A DNA stretch of 64,000 bases from the NCBI GenBank assembly GCA_022828595.1, contig JAKGHH010000003.1, positions 100,215,583 to 100,279,582 of the forward strand. Reading direction: 5' to 3'. Source of the stretch: Nelumbo lutea. Taxonomy: Eukaryota; Streptophyta; Magnoliopsida; Proteales; Nelumbonaceae. A model generated the notes under the pieces. The model did no database searches and had not been told where the DNA came from. It worked only from the letters and a program-made list of their open reading frames with translations. Within the stretch, counting starts at the first letter, position 1; each line of letters begins with the position of its first letter. Made by a program: the position numbers and the translations under genes. Positions 12,547-23,500 of this stretch are shown here, piece by piece.

Positions 12547-13728
12547 TCACTGGGAAATTTTGCAAATATCTTCATAGTCAACCGCTTGGAGGACCCTGCC
12601 ATCATATATACCCTTCTCTATTTGTACCTTGGCACAATAGTTATCAGTATCCACTGACAGAAGCCTCGCATTTGATCCACGATAAGCTCCATTGACTATT
12701 CCTACAAGACCACCAATTTGTGGAATCACTGTTTCGAGCTCTTCCTGATCAACTCTTAGTACATGCTTGCTATCAAGCATCTCAATTTCTCCAACATACT
12801 TGTCTATCACCTTAATGACCTTTCCCTTCTGCTTATAATAACCCTTCTGAACCAAGGCTTTGCTCATGACCTTGACAATAATTCCCTCACATAACCAGTA
12901 ATCTTTTCGATTACTTCTCTCCTTCGCCTTCTCCTGTTCTTTCATCAGCTCATCCAGAGCCGACCCACCACCACTTTTCCCTGAATTGACATCAGTTTTG
13001 CTTCTCTTCTCATTCTTCTCCGTTTCGACATCTTCAAAAACCACTTTTGAGCTCTGAACACCCTCTCTAGTAGCAGGTTTGGAAGATGAACCAAGAGAAA
13101 ACGCAACCTTCCCTCCAGGCTCTAAATTCGGCTGCAGCAGTGCCTCTGGATCAGATGACCCCGCCTCACTCCCCGACACCATCTGCTCCGCCCGTTCAAT
13201 CTGTTTCCTGATTGCCAACTCCTGTTTCTCCTCCTCTGCAACGTCCGACTTGAGCCGCTTGTTCTTGAGACGTTCCTTGAAGAGGGTCTCAGAATCTCGA
13301 TCAATATAAGTCATGAACCACCCCTTTGGTGTCTCTTCAACCTTGCACTTCCCCGTCTGACCAAGGTACTTGACGAACTCCGTCAGGGTAGCCCACTGGG
13401 TGGAGTTCATGTGGACATGGTGACGATCGGAAATGTACTCATTATATACAACAGTCGCGGCAACGCGACTGAATCGATGGCTGCGCTTAACGTGTTCAAG
13501 GAAAGTCCGCTCAAACTCTTCAGAGTAACCATCGACGATTCGATTAGGGTTCTGGCCGAAGACCTCCATCTGCCGCCGGTGGCTCTCGCTCATGCAGTGG
13601 CACTTGAAGCCGTTCTCGTCTCGGCATTGTTTCTGGCACATCTGGCAGTACCATCGGAGCTTCTGGAGCCCTTTCGCCTTGATCCGATTGGCTATTGCCT
13701 TCGGTGTGAGAAAATCGTTCTTCCCCAT
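12547..13728 (-). CDS. KIN17: KIN17 homolog, DNA/RNA-binding zinc-finger protein (393 aa)
   Basis: Seen: one uninterrupted frame starting MGKNDFLTPKAIANRIKAKG. A C2H2-type finger sits at residues 28-50 (WYCQMC ... KCHCMSESH). The kin17 winged-helix region follows with VVYNEYISDRHHVHMNSTQW and KVEETPKGWF. A charged Lys/Glu/Ser-rich linker covers about 155-275. The C-terminal half has KDYWLCEGIIVKVMS, VIDKYVGEIEMLDS and the KOW/SH3-like GIVNGAYRGSNARLLS. Known: KIN17 is a conserved eukaryotic nuclear protein linked to DNA replication, damage response and mRNA processing; its usual length is about 390-420 aa. The gene is intronless, which I believe is common for plant KIN17. The start is the conserved MGK. 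It is head-to-tail with the SOSS-B homolog, whose start lies within about 0.5 kb of the KIN17 stop. Confidence 0.96.
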   Translation of the reverse strand: MGKNDFLTPKAIANRIKAKGLQKLRWYCQMCQKQCRDENGFKCHCMSESHRRQMEVFGQNPNRIVDGYSEEFERTFLEHVKRSHRFSRVAATVVYNEYISDRHHVHMNSTQWATLTEFVKYLGQTGKCKVEETPKGWFMTYIDRDSETLFKERLKNKRLKSDVAEEEKQELAIRKQIERAEQMVSGSEAGSSDPEALLQPNLEPGGKVAFSLGSSSKPATREGVQSSKVVFEDVETEKNEKRSKTDVNSGKSGGGSALDELMKEQEKAKERSNRKDYWLCEGIIVKVMSKALVQKGYYKQKGKVIKVIDKYVGEIEMLDSKHVLRVDQEELETVIPQIGGLVGIVNGAYRGSNARLLSVDTDNYCAKVQIEKGIYDGRVLQAVDYEDICKISQ

Positions 13729-15785
13729 TCCCCGATTGGGCCGATTCAGAGATTCAAAAACAGATGAGGAAGATAGAATTTGCTTGGTCCTTCCTCAATT
13801 CAAAGCTTCAAACTCTTGAGTAAAGATCACAAATAAAGATAGGAGGAGAGGAGGAGCGTAAGACTCAAATTCTAGCCACCGATTTCCATACTCTTCTTTT
13901 ATTTCACCCAGTTTTGGGCTTCGTGGCTAACATTCCCCTTTAATTTCCTTTTCATACAATCAACTTTCGGGTTGTAATTCTGTAATGTAAAAATCCACAA
14001 AAGATATGAATTCAGGTATTTAGGGTTTCTTGGTTTGAAGAATAAAAGGTTAAAAAAAGGATAAAGAGGGACATTAACAAGCAAACAAAATTAGTTAAAT
14101 CAAATCCGGTATTGACTCTTATTCTTAATTTCTCTCACTCATCTCCGCCCTCTCAGACGAATTAGAGCTGAATCTGACTACAAGCAGTAGTATACAAGTA
14201 AGTAATTCAGAGAGGAAGGAGCAGTATGCATCCAGCAATAATCTTAGATGATGGTTATTGACTACAAAGTTGGAACTTAGTAACTTGGAATTCAGAGAGG
14301 AAGGAGCAGTATGCATCCAGCAATAATCTCGATATATAACGAATGCAATCCTCCATTAGTTTTCGATGATTGAATAGATTTGCATGGGATGGTTGGGTTA
14401 GTGATTTTTTTTTTTTTTTTTTGTGAAGTCTGAATGTGAGTCAGGGTGTTTATTTATGTTTTTGTGGGTATTTGAAAGAAAAAAAATTGTATGATTATAT
14501 TTTAGACAAGAGATAATAAGAAAACAAACAACTAATTTTTTCTTGAGTTTTAAGTTGGAAAAAGTACAAGCAGTGCAAATACATACAGAATTATACAAGA
14601 TATAAAGTTTTGTATTCTACATATTTGCATTTGTACTTCTTCTAAATTGAGCCTTAAAATTAAAAGATTACCTTTAAGAGATAAGAGTTAAGAGGAAATG
14701 AATAAATTGCCCGTTCAATAGGTTTTAGCTTTAAGGAAATTAGTTTGAGATTTATAGGTGTGTTTGGCATCAATGCCCTTTCATAAAAACAGCGCCATCT
14801 GAATTCTGTTTCATTGCTTGGTCAGAAAAGTCACTATTTTCAGTTTTTTTCTTTTTTTTGGGTAACATTTTTGGTTTTTTCTACCATTGTTATCGACAAA
14901 TATGTGTTTAGTACTGTTGGTGTTTATTGCTTTAAATAATTATTTGAAAAACTTTATTTTAAACATTTTTTTTACTTTAAACGTTTCTTGTTTTTGTTGT
15001 TTGGTTGAGCATAATTTTAAATATTTTTTAATTTTCACCTCAAAATTAATACTCCGTAAAGTATGCCACATAAATATTTCATTTCAAAGCATTAAAGAAA
15101 CAAGAATTTCACATTTCCCCAAAATGCCTGATGATAAATCCAAGTATTTATGTTTTTTAGTATTTACTTCATAAACATTAAAATCCAACAATGGCTTTAT
15201 GTATAATAAATGCTAGTGCCTGGCGCTGATGTAATGGCATTTTTTCATTAATTACCCACCAAATCAAACATAATCAATATATTATTATAGCATTATAAAC
15301 CACTTATGTTGCAGCAGCAACAAGGATACCAAATAGAAAACTAATATTTCCTGAGAAACAGCATAGTTAAGCTCCCATAGTAGGAGTACTGTTTAATGGT
15401 CGGATTCTAATGTTGTATTCAAATTTTGGTGGCGCCTAAACGGAATATTGATATTCAAATTTCAATTTTCATATCATATAAAAAAAACTATTTTTCCACA
15501 TGAAGTAGATTTCATCCTACTGATATAGCTAAGAAACGGGCCACACCGCCCATGGGCCTGAATGGCCCATGCATACCACGGGCCAGGGGCTTAAGGCCCA
15601 CGGATCATATATAGAAAAATCCATGCTGGCTCGATACTGCTCGCTATGCCTGATACGGCCCACATTACACCTGTAAGGCTATACCTAATGAAGGGAGTGG
15701 AAATAGCTAAATTGATAGTGAATTATTTGAGGATATTGCTTGTCCAAAATATCAATACTCAGCTTTTAAGTATAAATCAGGTATT
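13729..15785. other. KIN17 upstream region and AT-rich intergenic DNA
   Basis: Bases 13729-13900 are the likely 5' UTR and promoter of KIN17 on the minus strand. From 14340 to 15780 the sequence is A/T-rich with no recognisable gene. GGGCC-rich short palindromes occur around 15540-15660. Confidence 0.35.
14206..14330. repeat. Two direct copies of a ~40-bp unit
   Basis: The unit AATTCAGAGAGGAAGGAGCA, continuing through TATGCATCCAGCAATAATCT, occurs at about 14206-14246 and again at about 14290-14330. The copies look identical or nearly so, about 84 bp apart. They lie roughly 0.5 kb upstream of KIN17. Their function is unknown. Confidence 0.75.
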
Positions 15786-15790
15786 ACGAG

Positions 15791-15898
15791 TAGACCTGTT
15801 CATGGGCTGGGCTCAGACTTAGATTTTGTCAAAACTCTAATGGGCTCGAACTCGAGACTGTAAAGTTGGGCCCGAAGCCTGTCCCATAAACAGGTCTA
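15791..15898. mobile_element. hAT-type MITE (108 bp) with 8-bp target duplication
   Basis: The ends TAGACCTGTTCATGGGC and CCCATAAACAGGTCTA form a terminal inverted repeat. It is flanked by ATTACGAG (15783-15790) and ATTACAAG (15899-15906), a 7/8 matching 8-bp duplication as expected for hAT transposition. Confidence 0.75.
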
Positions 15899-15906
15899 AT
15901 TACAAG

Positions 15907-16018
15907 TAGGGGTGCAAGTTGGGTAATCGATTTGAAGATTCTACATAGCAGCAAGCCTAAGCTCATTGAAATTAAAAAAAAAAAATTCCCAACACGGGCC
16001 TGCCCAAGATGTACCCTA
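15907..16018. mobile_element. Small hAT-type MITE, TAGGGGTGCAAG family, copy 1
   Basis: It starts TAGGGGTGCAAGTTGGG and ends AAGATGTACCCTA. It belongs to the same family as 51242-51369 and 59627-59748. It sits directly against the preceding MITE, sharing its ATTACAAG flank. The right flank ATAATAAA matches only 5/8, so the duplication is decayed or rearranged. Confidence 0.6.
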
Positions 16019-16090
16019 ATAATAAATTGTAAGTTGGTGAGAATATTGCCTTTGTTAAATGGACTAGATATCTATCATAATATCTTATTT

Positions 16091-16213
16091 GGGTGCAATC
16101 ATACCAGCACTATAAGCTGGACCGCATTGGAATTTGGAACTCTAAAGCTAGACGTGCTTAGATGAGAATAGTATTAAGATGGGTGACCTCCTACTAACTC
16201 TTTGTGTAGTACA
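16091..16213 (+). rRNA. 5S rRNA-like sequence (degenerate; possibly from a Cassandra-type TRIM LTR)
   Basis: It starts GGGTGCAATCATACCAGCAC, almost the plant 5S rRNA start. The middle GAGAATAGTATTAAGATGGG and GTGACCTCCT match the 3' half of 5S rRNA. The region between has lost several conserved bases and the end is altered, so it should not give a working 5S rRNA. It is a single copy, not a tandem array. Known: Cassandra terminal-repeat retrotransposons carry a 5S-derived promoter inside their LTRs and scatter such copies in plant genomes. A dispersed 5S pseudogene is the alternative. Confidence 0.75.
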
Positions 16214-16219
16214 GTTGTA

Positions 16220-17160
16220 TGTGTAAAATAAGGTATTATAAGTTCTTAACAATGATTTTTTTTTTCAGTTTAATAGTGTTTCACAAATAAATATGCGAAA
16301 ATCTATGATGCGGGAAGGACATGGTATACAAAGAGTTTTGACCAATCAAAACCTACCACTGAATTTTGATAAATAACCCCTGATTGGCTATCATGTATTA
16401 TTGATTCCAATTGATTGGTGAGAAGTTTTTTCATCCCATATCATAGTTGAACCCAATAAATATATTAAGATTTAGAAGGTCACACAACGTGACTGAAAAC
16501 TCCTCAGGTCACACAATGGAATCCGGATTTTCTACTCACAAAATGCTCCTCACATCCACCTCTCAGCATTACAGCCATGCATTGGTACTCCCCATGAATG
16601 AAATCATACAATGATACAACAAGGTGAGAAAGCCAAAATCATCACAGCCCCCACAAGGGTTTGAGGGGTTAAGGGCATGGGGGGCTACCCCCGTTGTGCA
16701 GCCTCAATAACAAAATAAAAAATAAATAAATAAAATCCTTCAATGCAAAATTGTGCCTAGTGGGTCCTCTTTATTTTCAAACTTCAAACTTGGTTTAATA
16801 ACTTAAAAATTTTTTATCTCTATTTCACATAAATTCTTCATTCATCTATTTAGGTTTAGAAAAACATAATTTCATAACTTATGTTTCATTCGTACTACCA
16901 GGGAGAAAGAACTCAAAGAAACTTTCTTTCGGGTTATTCACCGATGAAATATTAAAAGAATACAATGAGATTGATGCTAATTTGCCAGAATCAGGACTTG
17001 GAGGAGAGAATTTCCTGTACTAACCTTAACTGAAGATGCCTACAAGAAATTGAAATCTTTTAGGAAATTTTCCCTAGGATGAACTTCAATTGCGAGCCAC
17101 CTCTGGGATCAATGTTAACACAATCCAACAACCATATTTGAAAAATGAAAATAAAATCAG
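16220..17160. other. Intergenic stretch between 5S-like sequence and NDX 3' end
   Basis: No gene is recognised. The NDX 3' UTR probably occupies part of 17170-17535. Confidence 0.3.
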
Positions 17161-17535
17161 ACCTAAATCAACTAAAAATGTTAAAACATGGCACCCCACA
17201 ACGGTGGTCAGAGCGAATCAATGGCCAAAGGCTACTTCTAACTGATAATAAGAAAAGGGGAGAAGGGATGAACATAAATAACCCAAAAAATAATAAGAAG
17301 AGATCTTCTCTGCTTATGCCACTATCAAATAATACAAAAAACTTGAACCACCCCCAAAATGTGACAACGGACGCAGTAATTTGCGTACAAATTGGTAGGA
17401 GCAGTCTCCCAAGTACAAGGTTGCAGATAATTAAACTGCTCAACCAAAGCTTGGAGCAGTATGAAGCTGCCTCTGGGATTGCTCAAGACTTCTCCAAGTC
17501 CTTCTGGTTTCAAGACATTGCTGTAATGTATCAAT

Positions 17536-20500
17536 TTACTTGCGCAACGGCAGGATCTTGTTTACATCCCATGCCACTCTCATCACCCCGTTCTTGGATT
17601 CAGCTTCATCGAATGTGGTACCTGCAGCTTCCACTGGGTGTTGAAGCCTCGTCCCTCTCTCAACCTTGAGTTCATGAACATCAACTATACATGTTCCTGC
17701 TTCCGCTAAGCTTTTGCCATGCCACCTACCTTCCACCTGATATACATTTCCCCTGCCAACCTCCTTACCTTCTCCATCAATAAGTGACACATATTGGCCT
17801 GGCTCATACTGGGCGTATCCCAGTGATGAACAATCCATTTGCATACTCTGTTTGGCAGCAAAATCAACAAAATCTGTTGGGGTCATCTCCGAAGCTTCAC
17901 CACTTCCTGTTCTCAGCGTGACACCTCCAAATTTCGGCGTGCTCTGGTTACTCCCCGCTCTCGCGGTTGATGGTGGAACATAAAAGTCTTCACTGGGACT
18001 CTCAGGTGAGTCATAAAATTGAGCCTGACCTGAACCACCTTGCTTGTCTGGAAAAGTATTATCTCCTTCAGATGGTGCACGAGCTTCCCTGGCTGCACGG
18101 GCTAGCCGGGCTTTTCTGTTGTTCAGCCTGTTGATAATGCAACCCACAGGATTATCTATGTTTGTATCGAAAGGCAACCCTGTTGAATATATGTGAGAAA
18201 ATGCCAAAGTGAGGTAGCGTGATTTTGTACCAATAGACATGTCCATTTCCCGAAATCTTTGATACTATGAAAACTAAAGATTCAACCAAGGTATAAGAAC
18301 TGCGGACAATATCATGCAGCACAAAATAGAAAATAGAACATATGCCAACAAGGATGTATCAGAAACTATCTGACCTTAGGAGTTACATACATAGAATCAA
18401 CCCAATTGGATATCATCACATGCAGTTACACCTTTTCAATAACCAAATTTTAAATTCGAAATTCTTTTTCTTTAGAGGTCAACTTGCTGCATTTTTCTAC
18501 TATGATTGTCTTCAAAAACCTATGCTCATTGTACATGTTAGCCACATCAGAAGCACTTTTAGATGCATATGTTTTTTTTCTGATAAATCTTTTAGATGAT
18601 ATGTTGTTACATACTTTATTGTTTATATGCATTAGAAAAGAATATATCAGGAACATTTTATCTATGAAATGGTATCCACGATAATTGAAGAAATAGCAGT
18701 TTCAACATCCAAATTAAAATTACCGAAGCTTAAAAGAACTACCAAAACAACACTATAAAAGAAGAAAAGCTACCAATAAAATTGTCTTGCTAGGACAAGA
18801 AAATGGGGCAGACCAGAAACCCAGGAAATCTGTTTTGCCTGCTAACCATGGTTCAGAAATTCCAGGCCATTCAACCATTCAATATCCATTACAAGTTGAA
18901 AAAACTAGAATAATTGGCTCAGGATAAGAGGGTATCAAGAAATTGTCCATCCTAAAGGTTATATACAGATACTACAAAGAAGTTCTAGAGATCCCCCGAC
19001 ACCAAATAATTCTCTTAGAACTAGAATCAACAAATGCAGTGATAACTGTCAAATCTGTAACATTTGGACAGTCAGTAGAAGATTCCGGAGTTGTTTAGAA
19101 AATATAAATCAAATTAGTGAAAAAAAGCAATCCAGAAGACTAGATTTGTGTAATCTATCCCTGACCTTGATTCCACAGTAAATATGCAACATGGTAAAGG
19201 TTCTTTCTCCCCTCTGTGTTCATTTTGCTGGAAACATTGATGCTTATCAACATTGTACAGAGTATGGACTTCCTAGATTATCTACTCTGTTGAATGGACT
19301 TCAGTCTTAAATGGAAGGGTTGAATTGGAGCTTGTGTGGGTTTGACCGTGTTCTATCCTAATTAATGGTTCCCCAAAAGATTATTTTGGCAGTGAGAAGG
19401 GCCTTAAGCAAGGGGATCCCCTTTCACCATTCCTGTTCATTATAGTGGCAGAAGCTCTATGCAGAATGATCAAGCACACAGAAGAGGGTGGCTACATTGA
19501 AGGATTCTAAGTGAGGGATGGTAGTCAGCCAATCACACTATTGCAGTTTGCCTACAACTCTAAGCATTATTTCCCAGGCTAAGAAAGATGATTTAATATG
19601 CCTCAGATGCCTACTGATTTTCTTTGAGGCAACGTCAGGACTAAAGATAAATATTCAGAAAAGTGAGCTAATCCCAGTTGGTGAGGTCCCACATTTAAGT
19701 GAGCTGCCATGTTAGGGTGCAGATGTGGTCTCCTCCAAGTTTCTCAGTTTACCACTGGGTGCAGATTATAGATCTAAAGAGAATTGGACCCCGTCCATAA
19801 AACATTTCCAAATAAAGCTGTCTGCTTGGAACTTGGAAGAGAGGCTACTTATCAAAAGGAGGTAAGGTGGCTCTCATTCAAAGTGTGTGGAAGGGTATTT
19901 TCAAGGAACCTAGTTGCAAAGCTTATCTCCCTTTAAAATTGGGAAAAGAGAGAACATATAATTCTGGAAGGACATTTGGTGTCGCCCTAATTATCTATGT
20001 GAAGCTTATCCACAAATTTTTGAGATAGCTGAGAATGGAGATGCCACCATTAAAGAGGGCTATGAATACTAGGAGGTTGACCAGTTGGAAGCTCTTTTAC
20101 AGCAACTCAGCCATCACCATTCCCATCCAAGTAATTTTGGGTAAAGATAGCATCGTTTCAGTCAAATCATTGTATAACAAACTGGTGGAGGGTGAGGACC
20201 CCATGGTTCCATGGAAACGGATTTGGAAGCCAGGGGCCCTTTTCTAAGGTGATTTTCTTTGGACGGTTATCATGGATAAGATATTAACAACTGACCACCA
20301 TAGAGTGTGAGGAATGGAGATTAAGAATCTCTTTTTGTTTGCATGCAAGAGATGAAGAATCTATTGCTCACTTAATGGTTAACTACCCTTTCATTTTCAG
20401 GCTCTGGATCTATTTCTTACAGCTATTCAACAAGCTTTGGGCTTTAAATGGCAAGACTTCAAAAATAGGTGAAATCAAATCATATGGGTGAATACAATAC

Positions 20501-23500
20501 AAACAATTGAAAGAAATGGGTGTAGGTGTGTGTGTGGGTGTGGGTGTGGGTGTGGGTGTGGGTGGAGGGGGGAGGGGGTCAATACATGTATGTAAAGGTG
20601 GAGTCTTCCTTGGGGTGTATTTTTTTTTTGAACCTCATCCTTTCACTTAATGCAAAGAATACTTTTACCTTTCAAATAAAAAAGGATTATGTTATAATTG
20701 TGATGAAAAGCTTGCACCTAGGCATCACTGTAAATCACAACAGATCTTGTTACAATCGAATGAGCTACATGTATAAGCCCCATGAACTTTGGAGAGGTGG
20801 TGGATAGGTGATGGTTGTTGTCGTCAGACCTCCATATTTACGAGAAAATGGCGGTGGTTCGGTTGGAGGAGAACCAACCAGAGAGGGAGGATGTCAGTGA
20901 AGAGAGGAAGATGGAGAATGTTGGAGAGAGAGTATTTGGGTTAGAGAGAGGGGAGGGAGAGAAAATTGGGTCCCCTCCCAAGTTCGAGTTCAATGCTATA
21001 TTTATGTTTTTCTTTTCTTTTAAATTGGAGATTCTTCCAAAAAGTTCCGGTTACTATGCCACATCAACAAATGTGGCCAGGAGTCAAATTCAAGGCTTGG
21101 CTCAATTTGCTAACTTGTGAACCTGGGTTGGACCAGGCCTGTTCAATTTTGGCTCAAAATGGGCCAAATCAGGTCTACGCTGAGTCAGATGCCCAAACTC
21201 TTACAACATGAAGCACAGTGACCAATTCCCGACTTCAATGGCCGGGGGTCTTTGTACATCCAAGGCCTAGGTATACCTGAAGTCCCCCTCCAAGTGTTGA
21301 TGGGCCTAGCTTCAGCTAAAACTATGAGAGTCCTGGTCAACTAATGGGTCGGACTGTAACCATTCTAGTTGACAGCAGAAGTACAATAAATTTTATCACC
21401 TTAAACCTAGCTTGATATCTCAACCTGGTTGTCAAGCAAACTAGACAATTCTCACTCCATGTGGCCGATGGAAACCAACTTGCATGTAATGGCTTGTGCA
21501 AGAATGTGAAGCTCAAAGTTCAAGGGAATGAGCTCACGATAGATCTCTATCCTTTGGAGTTTGGGGGTACTAATATCATATTGGGCATATAGTGATTAAG
21601 GCAGTTAGGCCCAACTGATCATGGATTTCATCTTGCCAGTTGAAGAGTTGCCAACATACCAAGCAACCCATATTCATGCAACTAGGCCTAGTAGTGACCA
21701 GCCTAACTTTGTCCATAGTCAAGAAGACCAGCCATCCGACATGAATTGGAACGGCTCTTGAGTTATTGTTTCATAAGTATGACGATGTTTTCTGAAGAAC
21801 CCAAAGAACTGCCCAAACACAACAACAAGACCATCATAGCCAACCAACCCTGTCCCTATTTCCAAAAGGTTGAAAATTGCAAAAATTGTAAAGGACATGT
21901 TTGATAAGAAACCAATTCAGCCAAGCAATGGCCCATACTCATCACTTGTCATCCTTGTCAAAAAAGACAGAACATGGCACTTTAGCATAGACTACCAAGT
22001 CCTAAATTACATCATCATGAAGGACCACTTCCCAATTTCAATTATTAACAAACTCTTGGATAAATTAAAGGAAGCCACAATGTTTTTTAAACTGGATTTG
22101 TGGTCAAGTTATCACCAAATAAGAGTGCACCATGAAAATGTCCACAAGACAGATTCCCACACTCACAAGGGACATTATAATTCGTAATGATGCCCTTTGA
22201 GCTGTCTAATGTTCCTTCCACATTCCAAGCCCTTACGAACACCATTTTTTGTTATATTGGTTTTTTTTTATGAATGAATATAATTTATTAAACCAGAAAT
22301 GTGGTCTCGGGCTGGAGAGCAAAGAATCAAGCCAGAGGAAGAGATATGGTTCCGGTCTAGGCGTCAACGGAGGTGGGAACTCTGTGAGCAGCTACCCGAC
22401 GGCCTAGATAGCCTAAGAAGAGGCGCGCGCTTACGGCGGCGGACGAGCATATACAGGAGACCCAAGAGGAGGCACGAGTCGTTACCTCTTCTAGCAAGTA
22501 TTACATCGATTTAAAAACAGAAATAGAACTAGAGCAGCCCAAAATAAACCTTCCCTAGAAGCTCCTTGCTTAGCTAACCCATCCGCTAAGGTATTTGCTG
22601 ATCTTCCCACCCAAGGAGAGGTAACGGGCATGTTTCTTGTGAGCCATTTGACTTTCCTTAACAGGTCTTTGTGTCGCCACAAAGCTGAAGCTGGGTCTGT
22701 CAGCCATCCCACAACAATCTTAGAGTCCCCTTCAACGACCAAGTGCTGAACTCCTAATTGTTCTGCAATCTGAATACCTTGTACCGCCGCTAACAACTCA
22801 GCTCTATTGGTGGAGTCTCCTATTCCCACGGGGCCTGAAAAGAGTGCTAATATTTGCTCTCCTTATGTCTCAAAACCCCTCTATCCCCGATGGGCCTGGG
22901 TTTCCTTGGCTGCTTCCATCAAAGTTCAGCTTTGCCCATCCTTCAGGCGGAGGCATCCACACTACAGATTCCCTGTCCTACCTTGTATGGCTGTTAGCCA
23001 CCACTATCCAGTTTCTCCAAAAATCATCAAAAGAGAATGTATGAAATAAGTCCATAGTTCTTAACCAATGAATGGCCCTAGTCAAGATACTGTCCTCAAC
23101 AGCCTGAATGCTTCTTTTCTTTTCCTTGAATACCCTTGCATTCCTTTCTTCCCAGATTGTCCACAAGGCGGCTGCTATAATACATCTCCACATTATTTTC
23201 CTTTTTTTGTAGGCCACACAAAAAAGGAAGGATCGAACAGCTGAATTAAAGCTGTGGACAGATTCCACCTGCATCCAAACAAAGAGAAAATCCAACTCCA
23301 AATAGCACTAGAAAAGGAACAATTAGGGGACAAACACAAAGAAAGCCTTTTCTTCTGCAAGCAGTCCAAGGTATTAATCTTCCAATAAAACACCTCTCAG
23401 CAGAAAATAAAAACTTTAGGTGGAACCGGTCTAGGCCATATCTCCTTGGTTGGAAAACCCCAGTGTCCCTGGGAAGAGCAAAGGGATTTAAAAAAAGGAA

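Noticed and set aside
13411..13767. Plus-strand frame of 118 codons
   Set aside because: It is the antisense shadow of KIN17, with no recognisable domain.
17536..18246. A separate 236-aa gene starting at Met 18246
   Set aside because: The part after 18127 is the last NDX exon: it completes the homeodomain ([12 protein letters not shown]) in the right phase. The codons upstream of 18127 are intron.
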